This document shows, piece after piece, positions 23,213 through 32,900 of a DNA stretch of 64,000 nucleotides; position 1 is the stretch's first letter; each line of letters begins with the position of its first letter. The notes beneath the pieces are model-generated. The model saw only the letters and a program-made list of their open reading frames with translations, searched no databases and was not told the origin of the DNA. The DNA lies in contig KV748280.1 of the NCBI GenBank assembly GCA_001692895.1, forward strand, positions 222,597 to 286,596, read 5' to 3'. The position numbers and the translations under genes were made by a program. The DNA is from Cenococcum geophilum 1.58. Taxonomy: Eukaryota; Ascomycota; Dothideomycetes; Gloniales; Gloniaceae.

Positions 23213-25200
23213 CTATTTAACCCACACGGTGTAGTCCTCCTTAGCATTAAACGACTCCCCATTATTAAAGTCATCTATAACCTTTGGCAGCATTGTATTA
23301 GGTAAAATAAAGTTCTATTTATAATTAGATTATAGATATATTAGTAATATAATTAAAAACTATAAGCATACCTTGTTAAACCAGATATACGTACCCCAGT
23401 TAAATAAGCATACTATTTGCGTTAGATCTAAGATATAACAGAAATATAACTAGCAAACTTACTCTTACTACTAGTTCTACATAAAAAATATTTCTGATTC
23501 TTAGGCTTGCCAATAACCTTAAACATCGCGACGCGATTAGGCTATATTAAAGTTAGATTATAGTTATATAGTAATTATAACTGCCTAAACTTACCTTGCC
23601 CTTAGAGGTTAATGGAATTCTAGAATGGAATATAATACGTATCTGCTTAACTAGCTCCTCTATATAATCCGGTTAGATCTATAATATAATAAGATTATAA
23701 ATAATAACATACCTAGATCTGCTGAAGTTGCTTTGCGTTTTCTATAACCTTTGGCCGTTAAGGGTGCATTTTTAGTTAGGGGGGCTAAAATATATTAGCA
23801 ATATATCCTAGATAGAAGAACATTAGTTCAAACCATTATAATATATTCTAGCCTTTCTTACTACTTTACTAATAGGGCATATGACCTGTAGTTCCTCCTT
23901 CGTATAAATAGCTCTATAAAGTGTCTTTTAAGCCGCTAAAATAAGTTAGATCTAGGATATAATATAGATATATGGATAAACATACTATCTAAATTATCCA
24001 ATTCCAGTTCTTTTTAACCTCTAGGCTTTATACTCCTAATTATATAGCCTCCACCTTTCTTTATTTTAAGGTTAGAAGGAGCTTATAATGTGGACACATC
24101 TAGGATTTTACTGGAAAATGCGACTTAATATGCTTAATTAATCCTCCATAACTATTTACGAATTTTTTTTCCTAAGCGCAAACAGTGTGCTCGGCATTTA
24201 GATCCTATTATAGTTAGATTTAGGATATAATAAAGATATATAGCACTTATAACTTACAGTCTTCCTAATAGCACAATCCTATCTATAGAAAATCTCCTCT
24301 GGTAGAATATGGATGAGGAAATGTTTGCTGTGGGGCTATATTTAGGTTACATCTTGGATATAAGCTAGATATATACTAGATATTACCTTAATATAAAAGA
24401 ATAGAATCTACCCTGGGCGCTTATTAAGTCTAAGATACTATACCTTAGTATATTAAGCGGGGGCACCAGAAATGCGCCTCTTTATAGTATTTGGCTGAAG
24501 AGTAGCATTATAAGTGCTAGAACCCTCGCCCTCACTACCATCCGAGTCTAGATTAGAATATGGCCTAGAAGCTACTACCCTATTCGCCGGAGTGCTATAT
24601 ATAGCTATTATAGTGGCGTTTGGATCTTGTATAGAGTCGCTAGGGCTACTAAGGACTTCGTTAATAATCTATTAAGGTTAGATTATAGATATAACGTGGT
24701 TTTATCTAAAATATAACTTATATCTTTTACGACCTCCATCCCAGTAAAAGTATTCACCTTCCTATTTTACAGAAAATTCTCGGTCTATATCCTAATTAGA
24801 TCCTTCTTATAACCACCAGAAGTTACTTTACCTTATTATGAAATTGCGTATTTAGACTATCGAGTGGTGTCTATTTTATGTTAGATTATGGATATAACCT
24901 AAATATATACCTACGCTACTTATATAGGAGTTATCGCAGTTGTTCTCTAGAGGCTAAAAGGGATTTGGTGGCAACTAATATGGTTAGGTTAGATTATAAT
25001 AATAATAGGGATAGAATATTAATAAATACCTCTCCTACTCCAGATTGCTGGTTCTCTAGGCTCTATAGCTACATTAGATCCTTAATAAAACCTTAATATA
25101 ACCTTAACATAACCTCCCAAAACTTACCTCATCTATATTATTACTAAGCTCTTTTAAAATCGTGTTGGATAATAGGAAGTATTTAATTAAAGCTTGCAAA
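23213..25200 (-). pseudogene. Second gene P2 of the transposon; 13 exons, unknown function
   Basis: Introns with GT...AG ends at 25127-25069, 25029-24975, 24910-24871, 24730-24669, 24386-24336, 24257-24205, 23985-23925, 23869-23785, 23712-23660, 23594-23542, 23462-23413 and 23371-23315 (40-85 bp). All exons join in phase into about 437 codons ending at TAG 23213-23215. In-frame stops are almost all TAA/TAG at Gln codons, six of them in 23986-24204; the last five exons (23784-23213) have none. Visible: a Ser/Asp/Glu-rich segment (DSDGSEGEGS), a possible zinc-finger-like F-x6-L-x2-H-x3-H (about 24150), a basic GYRKRK and a C-terminal NWGTYIWFNKNF. No start codon found. Family not recognised; an accessory protein like MuDR mudrB is an analogy only. 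Confidence 0.7.
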
Positions 25201-25341
25201 CAGCTATAACGACGTTATAATCGAAATATAATCGCGTTATCGACTCTAAACGTGATGCGATGAGAATTCAATTGTGTACTAAGTGAAGCTGTGTCGGAGT
25301 CAAAATATCAACACTAGCCGAGGTTTTAGTGCCTTGGCGGG

Positions 25342-25383
25342 CACTAACGGAGCTTTCGGCAACACTGGCCGAGCTGTATGCTC
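25342..25383 (-). repeat. Right terminal inverted repeat
   Basis: Reverse-complement partner of 19075-19116, ending directly before the right CCTCCGTAC. A 14-bp near-duplicate (CAACACTAGCCGAG at 25300 against CAACACTGGCCGAG at 25360) suggests an internal duplication in this end. Confidence 0.75.
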
Positions 25384-25392
25384 CCTCCGTAC

Positions 25393-25840
25393 AGTGATGT
25401 CAAAATTATAAATTCGCTACGCGCATCCAATCTCGCTTGGTTGCCACCAACTGTACATAGTAATTGTAGCGAAGCCGTATACTTGGCTGCAAGAACCTTC
25501 GCGATCCCGCAGTGTCGTAATCTTCATTAAATATCGTAAGGTTTCCACCCGTATTATTAATATTGCTAAATTTCATCGACCTCTCTGCAAAGAGAGCGTT
25601 GTATTTGCATTTTTGGCGGTCATAAGAGAGGTGTAGTTACGGGGGAGAAGGGGGAGAAGAGGAAGCGTATATCTTCAATTTAGTTCTCCTGGCCAACCAA
25701 AGCGAATCTCCAGGGCAACCAAGGCGATTCTCCAGGGCAACCAAAAAGGTTCTTGCGCGTAGCCACAACCGTTCGCTTCAATTACAAGCGAGACTAGATG
25801 CGGGTACCAAATTTAAAATTTCGCAGCGCCGCTAAAGGGG
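25393..25840. other. Left part of the normal-composition island; 22-bp repeat
   Basis: Balanced base composition, little RIP. About two and a half copies of a 22-bp unit (CCAGGGCAACCAAGGCGATT...) lie at 25690-25745. A G-rich purine tract GGGGGAGAAGGGGGAGAAG is at 25640-25660. No convincing gene. Confidence 0.55.
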
Positions 25841-25926
25841 GGGGTGCAGTGCCAAGCTGCACCGTGCATGAACACCGTACCGAGCTGTATGGTGTCCATG
25901 CACGGTGCAGCTTGGCATTGCACCCC
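25841..25926. repeat. Long hairpin (38-bp arms, 10-bp loop)
   Basis: 25841-25878 is the reverse complement of 25889-25926 except at three positions, all G/A transitions; the loop is ACCGAGCTGT. Arms start GGGGTGCA. The loop motif CGAGCTGTAT also occurs at the right transposon end (25370-25379). It could be a MITE-like foldback or a small palindromic duplication; overlapping open frames on both strands are artefacts of the palindrome. Confidence 0.85.
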
Positions 25927-25965
25927 AGCGGGTTAAAGGATAGAGAACTAACAGAATGCAGCAGC

Positions 25966-26121
25966 TTAGCGATCCTCGTGCCCGTTCTCGGCCGCCAGCG
26001 ACAGCGCTGTCCATCCGCGTCTGTTCAAGTCGACGTTGGTAAGCTCAGTCGACTTCTCTTCAAACAACTCTAATGCCCCGCCATCTGGGAATAGAATTGA
26101 GGTCTTCTTGAGAGCCTTTGT
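25966..26121 (-). pseudogene. Ankyrin-repeat gene fragment
   Basis: The minus-strand frame bounded by TGA upstream and TAA 25966-25968 gives 51 codons ending VDLNRRGWTALSLAAENGHED-R. The GWTALSLAAENGHED segment fits the ankyrin consensus (G-x-T-x-L-x-x-A-A-x-x-G-H). There is no start codon, and a full 33-residue repeat is not completed, so this is a remnant. It has balanced composition and lies 139 bp downstream of the HET gene on the same strand. Ankyrin and HET domains often occur in one incompatibility or NLR-like protein, but whether this piece came from the same gene cannot be told. Confidence 0.7.
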
Positions 26122-26260
26122 TCAAAGTAGGATAATGTGATATTCTGTCTCAGTTCTAATCTGCAGGTTTCGGCTCAAATATGTATGGGATCACCTAATT
26201 ATGCCTTAATTTGCCTAAGGCACCTAGAACGCGACACATTCTTGGCATCATATCACATAA

Positions 26261-28282
26261 CTAGACGAGAACAATGTCTTCCAGATCCTCAAAGTCATCC
26301 GGCCATAGCTCTCCGTTCATGATCCCATGCACATAGCAATGTGTGACCAGCCGATAGCCACCTTCCACCGGTTTCAAGACGAGCGGCTGTTCCAGCCCGC
26401 TCACAATTGCAATCTTGTCTCCCGTCCCCAACGATTCTGGAAGAGGATCCGCGGCAGTGCCGAACCGGTTGTTCTCCGTGTAGAAGAAGCACTTGTCCTG
26501 ACAAAAGCCAATCGCCAGTCCATGGAACCTCAATCCTGCTTCTCCTAAAGCACCACCCCGAAGTCGCGCTATAGAAGTTTCAGGTGGAAGTGTTTGACGA
26601 ATCTGCTGGAGATAGTCTTCGCGTTCGGATTGTCCACGGGGGATGGTTCCTCCTTGGCCCATCGACTCGAGAAGCCTCTCAAGCAGGCCAATTTCCCCCA
26701 ACCGCATGGTATTAAACCACGTTTCGAATGCCCCGCCTAACAGGTTGGCTTCGGGGCTGTCATTAACAAGCGTCCGCCGAAGAGCTTCCCCGGAATCAAT
26801 ACCGCCAGAATAATCCGCCCACTGACTCATATCCACCCAAGACTCCATCACCAGATAGCTAGGCTCCAAGGTAGCCAGGTCCATCCGAGGTCTGGGTTGA
26901 TCCGAAGTCGCGCGATTGCCGTTGTTTATCAAGAGAGGATCAGCCTTGAAAATCACAGTATCCACGATTTTGCCTTTCAAGATCAGTGCTTTCCTATCGT
27001 CCGAAAAATCCCAAAGCGCAATTGAATCTCGGTCTGAGGCTGCAAATCTACCCCGCGTCACGGCGTATCTGGAATCGGTGTTGGCCCAGCCATTCTCCGA
27101 AAAGTCGGGTACCCACGATGGAAGATCATCCTGACGGCGTGCAGACGGAACGTGATATAGAATCTGAAGGTACTCGTCAGCCTGGATACAGGAGATGACA
27201 GCTTCTCTAAAGACATCTTCGATAGGCTTCCTATAATCTGGCAAATCAAACGCGATTTCTAGTTCCTGAAAGATACCGAATAAGCTGAAGATCCTGTCTT
27301 TCGGCTCCGTCGCGCCTTTCCGTCGGATATTCTCGAGAATCGCAAAGACCAAAGGATCATTTTCCGGGTTGGGGAGGAATCTGGCGGCATTTTCTTCTAC
27401 CGTGGCCCTCATTTCTGGCATGCGGCGGAGGGATATGTTCATAGTTAGTCGTTTCTGCAGTGCCACAGCTTTAGTCCAGTTTCCCGGTGGGCATCGAGCA
27501 GCTTGCATGCCATCGATAAGGGCTACAATAATCATCCAGGAGAACTCCTCGCAGCCGCATCGTATGTAGACGCGATCAGGCGCGGGAAGAACTACTTCTT
27601 GAATTGTCCACACCCGCTGGAACCAGGCTCGTTCGAAAAGCGGATGAAAGGGCTGTCTCATCGGCTCTCTCTCATCTATGGCCAAGTTAGCAAAGGACTC
27701 AAACGCACGAAGCGGGAGGTGCTTACATCCATCATGGAGCTGTCTCAGCGCTTCGTGGTACCCTCGAAGAAATTCCGCGCGGTTGGCAACCTGGTTCGCC
27801 ATCGCCGGATCCAACAGGGCCCTGACGTCCGAAATGTGTTGAATAACTCTTTGCATCTCGTCGTCCATCTTCCCCAGCCAGACGACGACTCTTGCAGCGG
27901 TCTTGTACACGTCACCCATCATAGCTACCTGACAATTCCGTTCCAAGATGGCTTCTGGTACACCTCGTCGCTGATCAATACAGATGCTATCGATCCAAAG
28001 CCTCCGCTCCCCGGTCCTATCTCGCAGCTCCCGAATTGCATCCTCGCAATTCGGCGTAATGAGTAGTGATTGAGTATCGCATGTGATCTCAACACTCGGT
28101 GTTTGCCCATCCCACGTGTATGACAGCGCTGTGTAGTCGCCATTATAAGAAGGGTAGTCGTCCAGGGAAACCGCCGCAAGGCTGCATTGTATGGGATCAT
28201 CATTGTTTTCGGCCGGCTGGAGGAGAATGATGCGAATATGCCTCGGCCCCAAGGGCGTAGGGTGAACAAAGGTTTGTGCCAT
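26261..28282 (-). CDS. HET-domain (heterokaryon incompatibility) protein, 673 aa
   Basis: Single uninterrupted frame from ATG 28282 to TAG 26261. The HET domain spans about residues 50-230: YTALSYTWD (50-58), the LLITPNCEDAIRELR region (73-87), RRLWIDSICIDQ (93-104), ERNCQVAMMGDVYKTAARVV (114-133), WLG (135-137) and RAWFQRVWTIQE (218-229). The C-terminus has the familiar tail: FFYTE (599-603), GDKIAIVSG (621-629), PLVLKP (633-638), YVHGIMNGELW (650-660). HET proteins trigger cell death when genetically different hyphae fuse; the partner is unknown. Cytosolic by absence of a signal or membrane segment. Length is normal for the family. It is free of RIP stops and sits in balanced-composition DNA between transposons. 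Assignment to the family is secure; allelic specificity is not inferable. Confidence 0.96.
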   Translation of the reverse strand: MAQTFVHPTPLGPRHIRIILLQPAENNDDPIQCSLAAVSLDDYPSYNGDYTALSYTWDGQTPSVEITCDTQSLLITPNCEDAIRELRDRTGERRLWIDSICIDQRRGVPEAILERNCQVAMMGDVYKTAARVVVWLGKMDDEMQRVIQHISDVRALLDPAMANQVANRAEFLRGYHEALRQLHDGCKHLPLRAFESFANLAIDEREPMRQPFHPLFERAWFQRVWTIQEVVLPAPDRVYIRCGCEEFSWMIIVALIDGMQAARCPPGNWTKAVALQKRLTMNISLRRMPEMRATVEENAARFLPNPENDPLVFAILENIRRKGATEPKDRIFSLFGIFQELEIAFDLPDYRKPIEDVFREAVISCIQADEYLQILYHVPSARRQDDLPSWVPDFSENGWANTDSRYAVTRGRFAASDRDSIALWDFSDDRKALILKGKIVDTVIFKADPLLINNGNRATSDQPRPRMDLATLEPSYLVMESWVDMSQWADYSGGIDSGEALRRTLVNDSPEANLLGGAFETWFNTMRLGEIGLLERLLESMGQGGTIPRGQSEREDYLQQIRQTLPPETSIARLRGGALGEAGLRFHGLAIGFCQDKCFFYTENNRFGTAADPLPESLGTGDKIAIVSGLEQPLVLKPVEGGYRLVTHCYVHGIMNGELWPDDFEDLEDIVLV

Positions 28283-28796
28283 GGAGGACTTTCGGACCTA
28301 TCTTACAGGCGCGTAGTCAGTGGCGGTCGAGCTTAATTATAGCATTCGATGTGGGAAGAAGCAATGCCAGGGGCTGTGTAAATATGTTTGTAAGCGCCGC
28401 GAGGCGACCTCATCACCAGAGGCGCGAAGGAGATTGGCATTGCCACATCGCACCGCGGAATTAGAATCCGGGAATCTAAATTATGTGGTGTCCGCGGCTC
28501 TAAGATATTTTGATGAGGGGGACGTAGTGTAAGGTGGAAGAAGCCTCTGCATTTTAACAGGTTTACAGATTCTACACCACCTCGTCAATTCCGGTTGTTA
28601 GCGCCTACTAGTGACGCCTCTCGGGCGGAAATCCTCATATAGATTAGTATGAGTTTCCCCGTCTTGGCAGCGAGCTTTAAAAGACCTCAATATCAAAATT
28701 TATGAAGCTTTTTAAAACTAATGATTGTATGGTAGATTGCCTATATACGAATATTTCTAAAGTAGCCAAATGAGTGTCAAAATCAACGCTTAGCAA
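28283..28796. other. Upstream region of the HET gene
   Basis: About 400 bp of balanced composition before AT-rich transposon DNA resumes near 28700; it presumably holds the HET promoter. No clear TATA box or operator. A short inverted pair CACCGCGGA / TCCGCGG (28451-28497) is visible. Two short open frames here look like chance. Confidence 0.5.
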
Positions 28797-29554
28797 TTAA
28801 ATGAGTGTCCAAATGTCTCCTCCAAGCTCCTAATCGTCCTCCAAGCTTTCTACTATCCTCTACCACTTGGTAGGCTCCCCTTCTGCTTTAATTACTACCT
28901 AAAGGCGTGCAGGCATAGAAGTAACTAGATCCTTAAAGTAGCAGGCCTTTAGATTCTCCCATTTAGATATAATGGCTGCTTGTATTACTTCTTTTGTTAA
29001 TAGGCGAGGCTTCCGCTTAGCTAATTAAGTCTTTATTAAATCCTAAACGGCCTTAATTGGGTTAAGATCCGGGCTGTTTGCTGGCCACTAAAGTAACTTA
29101 ATATTGTCTTTTTGGAACTTAGCAATAGTAATACAAGCTTTATAACAGGGAGCTCCGTCTATTTATATAATTATTAGAGTGCTTCTAAATTCGTAATTAG
29201 GGAAATATATACTATACTTAGCGTTATAGAAGTTGTAGAATTCTTTAAGCTTTGGATATATATAATCTAGAAAGCCCTACGCCGTAATATTGCCCTATTC
29301 TTTCTTATTCTAAAATAGTAGAGGCCCTTTTTCTGTACTGCAGAATATAGCCTATACTATTATATAAGGTATATTAGTAAACTTAGGACGGAGGTAGTTA
29401 GGATAAAATCGTTTACTAGGTCTTCTAATAATATAGAGCCGCTGGTGCCCACTATAATATATAGCTACCTTATCTATTTATATAACTTTCTATTAATCCT
29501 CCTTTTAGAAGTAACGGTAAGCCAATATAAATGCCAACTAGGCGTAATAGTAAG
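28797..29554 (-). pseudogene. Tc1/mariner (DD34E) transposase relic I
   Basis: Minus-strand transposase lacking its N-terminus. Visible: a DGAPCYKACITIAKFQK stretch with the second catalytic Asp (GAC 29157-29159) and WPANSPDLNPI followed by Lys where the third catalytic Glu is expected (AAG 29052-29054); exactly 34 residues separate them. The frame ends ...DIWTLI at TAA 28797-28799, after which ACACTCATTT recurs, probably within the terminal repeat. The 5' half is cut off at 29554 by element E, inserted into the coding region. The missing half is not found elsewhere in the window. Confidence 0.88.
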
Positions 29555-29933
29555 TGTTACGGAGTGATTATAAGCGATAATAATATGTAGTAAAGTAGAT
29601 ATTATTAAGCTACGTATATAAACTGTATAATAAAGTTAAGACGTTACGTAAGGAAAGAAAGTAAAAAAATAGGAAGAAAGGGTATATATTGTTAGTTTAG
29701 TTGCTTAGTTAATATATGCATAGAGTAGAATAGGATTTAAGTAGCAGTCCTAGCAGAACTTAATAGGATTCGCTAGACTTAGCAGAGTATAGCAGAATGT
29801 AGTAAATTGCCGTTAGATTGCCATAAATTACCAGCAGATTACTATTAGGTTGCTATTTCGCGGTTAGTTTCTTCTTACTACATTAGTAAAAACAGGTAGA
29901 CGTATATAAGGTGTCACGGAGGTGTCCTATAAC
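29555..29933 (-). repeat. Element E 3' LTR
   Basis: 379 bp, TGTTACGGAG... to ...CCTATAACA; its first about 220 bp match 35250-35471 (shared GCGATAATAATAT, GTTAAGACGTTA, TTTAAGTAGCAGTCCTAG). Confidence 0.88.
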
Positions 29934-29949
29934 AGTACCCCCCCTTTAA

Positions 29950-32900
29950 ACTCGAGCTTCTGCAAGATAGGGCTATAGTAGTTTTAGGTAGAGTTTATAA
30001 AAGTCTTCTATAGCGTATATAAGTCCTATAGAGTTAACGGGATCCTATATAGGCTTAGTAAAGCCTCTCTATTTTATAAGGTATATATATTTACGTTTCT
30101 ATTTATTATACTTAATATTATTAATTCTTTTAATAAGGTACTTATTTTTACTATCTACTTTAACTAGTAGGGGAGGGTCTTAGATCTGTCTAGGTAAGGC
30201 ATTTAATATAGGAGCAGTAGGGCGGAGGACTGACGTATAGAATATAGGGTGGATTTTAACTGTATTAGGGAGCTTTAGTTAATAGGTATAAGAAAAGATA
30301 ACCTTTTTAACCTTATAAGGGCCAGCGTTCTTCTAATTAAGTTTTTTAGTAGGTTGTTTTATATTTAAATTTCTTATATCTAGCCAGACAAAGTTGCTAA
30401 TTTAGTAGGCTAGTATTAGGGTTTAATTCTTATTTACTGCGGCTTTATAGACAGATTAGGCCTATATTATTTTGTTAGTAAGGAACTTTTATAGTTCTTC
30501 CATCTTCTTTATAAATTTATTTACTTTTATAACTTATAGGGCGTAATAAGCTAGGCGAGGAATATTACTAAAGGGTTTAAACCCTATTTATAGATGCTAG
30601 CTATAGTTGGCCAGAAACGGGAAGACCTTTATAGTTTCTAAGACAGAGTTATTTATAGTAAACTTAATAAATATAAGCCAGTTTATCTAGTCGTCCTATA
30701 AATATAACGTGTATATCCAAATATACTATTTTATCATAGCATTTATATATTGTATTTAACCATCTGTTTCTAAGTAGTATACTATAAACAATAGTACTTT
30801 AATATAGAGTTAGGTAGTTAGTTCTTTTTAGAATATAGAAATAAACTAGCTGCCTTTATTAGAGATAATCGTTTTAGGGAGTCTATAGAGTTTCTATTAT
30901 ATAATCCAGAAATAGTTAGGTAATAGTAAGCGCTAATATATTAGGGTAGGTAATTAAGTGTTTTATCTTAGATAGTTAGTATATAACTATAATAATATTT
31001 ATATAGCCTTTACTTACAGGGAGCTTAATAATAAAGTTAATTAAGATATCCTTCTATCTTCGGTCTAGAATAGGTAGTGGCTTTAGAAAGCCGTTATATA
31101 TCTTATATAAAGCCTTAGCTTATTAGTAGGTATAGTAGTTAGAGATATACCTTTATATTATATTATATATATTTAGCTAGTAATATTTTTATTAAAGCAG
31201 TTCTAGGGTTTTCCCTTAGCCTAGGTAACTGGCTACTGGTAGGTTATATATATATTTAAGGAGCTTAAGCTTAAGTTTATTATAGTTAGGTATAACTAGG
31301 CGGTTCCTATAATATAAGCGGTCTCTATAAGCTTTATATTTACTTAAAGAAATCCTTTTAGAGCGTCTAATGCTACCTTAGATTAGCTTAAGCGTTTCTT
31401 AAATAAACTTATTATTTAGGTATTTGTTAACTATTATCTAATTAATTAATTAATTAGTCATTTTAAGGATGTATATTGTAATATCTTTAATAGGAAGGTT
31501 AAATAGCTTAGGGCGAAGCAGGGTTTAATTATAGTAGGTATACACTTCTTCTTATACTAGTATATCTTGTAAATATTAAGTTAGGGTATTAGGTTTTTAA
31601 CCTTAAATGCCTAGGCGGTATATAATTGAGAATTAGAAATAAAACAGATATTCTAACTAGTAGGCTTAACAATAACTTAGCTATTTTATAGTTATAAAGT
31701 ACTATAGATTTTTATAGTTACTAAGGACCTTAATTGGAAATCTGGCGCCTTCTAGTTTAGGTTGCTATTATTTAAAACATCTAATAATAGCTAATAATTC
31801 CTTATTATAGATTTTATAGTTATATTTAGCTAAACTTAGTTATTTTAAGAAGTATGCTATAGGGTGTAGTACTCCTTCCTTATTATACTAAAATAAAATG
31901 CCTTTAGTAATATAGTTAGATAAATCAGCTTCTATAACACTTTTTTAGTTTAGGTTAAAGTATTAGAATATAGGCGCGGTAGTAAATATAACTTTTAAAT
32001 AGGTAAAGGCCTTCTTACATTCCTTATTAATGATAAAGGCTTTATCCTTTTAGGTTAAAGCTATAAAGGGTAAAACTAAAGCAGAGAAGTTATTAATAAA
32101 CTATTAGTAAAAGTTGGTAAATCCCATAAAGGCCTTTATATTCTTAACATTCTTAAGTTCTTACTAATTTACAATTACTTTAATCTTCTTTAAGTCTATT
32201 TATATACCATTTATAGAAATAATAAGTCTAAGATATAGGATTTCCGTTTTATAGAATTTACATTTATTTATATCTAACTGTAGGCTAGCTTTACGCAAAG
32301 CTTCTAGGACAAGGTTAACATATTTCTTATATTTAGTTAGGTTATTACTATATACTAAGATGTTATTAATATAAGTAGTACAGAAAACATCCAGGTAAGG
32401 TTATAGGGTATTATTTATAAAGTGCTAGAATAAACTTAGGGTGTTTATAAGGCTAAACGGTATTACTAAGTATTTAAATAGTCTATACCTAGTGCGGAAT
32501 GCAGTAAGCTATTTATCTCCTTTTATAATATAGACGCGGTTAAATACATAGATAAGGTTAAGTTTTGTATAGTAGTAAGCCTTACTTAATTAGTTTAGTA
32601 TCTCTTAAATTAATAGAAGTGAGTACCAATTTTTAATAGTAATAGCGTTAAGAGCTTAGTAGTCTATATAGAAGCGTAGACCGCTACTAGGTTTCTTAAT
32701 AAAGATTATAGCTATAGCTATAGGCGAAGAACTTGCTCTAATAAATCCTTTACTTAGGTGTTTATCTAAGTACTTTTATAGTACTTAGAGTTTATTTTAG
32801 AACATTCTATATAGGGGTCTAAATCCTAGCTATTTTCCTTCTTTAAGTACAATTTTATAGTTGTATAGTTAGTGTTTTGCTAGTTTATTAGCTTTCTTTT

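Larger units (their letters stand above)
19075..25383. mobile_element. Two-gene DNA transposon, probably Mutator-like (MULE)
   Basis: A 6.3-kb unit flanked by a perfect 9-bp direct repeat CCTCCGTAC (19066-19074 and 25384-25392). Immediately inside are inverted ends: 19075-19116 aligns without gaps to the reverse complement of 25342-25383 at 33 of 42 positions, both beginning GAG and sharing GCCGAAAGCTCCG. A 9-bp target duplication is the hallmark of Mutator-like elements. Inside are two convergent intron-containing genes, 19310-22979 (plus) and 23213-about 25200 (minus), tail to tail with about 230 bp between stops. The flanking 9-mer and inverted ends are seen directly; the MULE assignment is inferred. 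Confidence 0.75.

Noticed and set aside
24878-25096. 72-codon plus-strand open frame
   Set aside because: It crosses introns and exons of the minus-strand gene P2, whose splice phases are consistent; it is a shadow.
25798-26073. 91- and 60-codon open frames around the hairpin
   Set aside because: They arise from the palindrome at 25841-25926 and from off-frame reading of the ankyrin fragment.
26295-28532. Several shorter open frames inside and upstream of the HET gene
   Set aside because: They overlap the HET frame on either strand or lie in its upstream region, with no family signature.
25393-28796. HET gene as cargo of a giant Starship-type element
   Set aside because: No DUF3435 captain gene or element boundary could be seen; the flanks are ordinary transposons.
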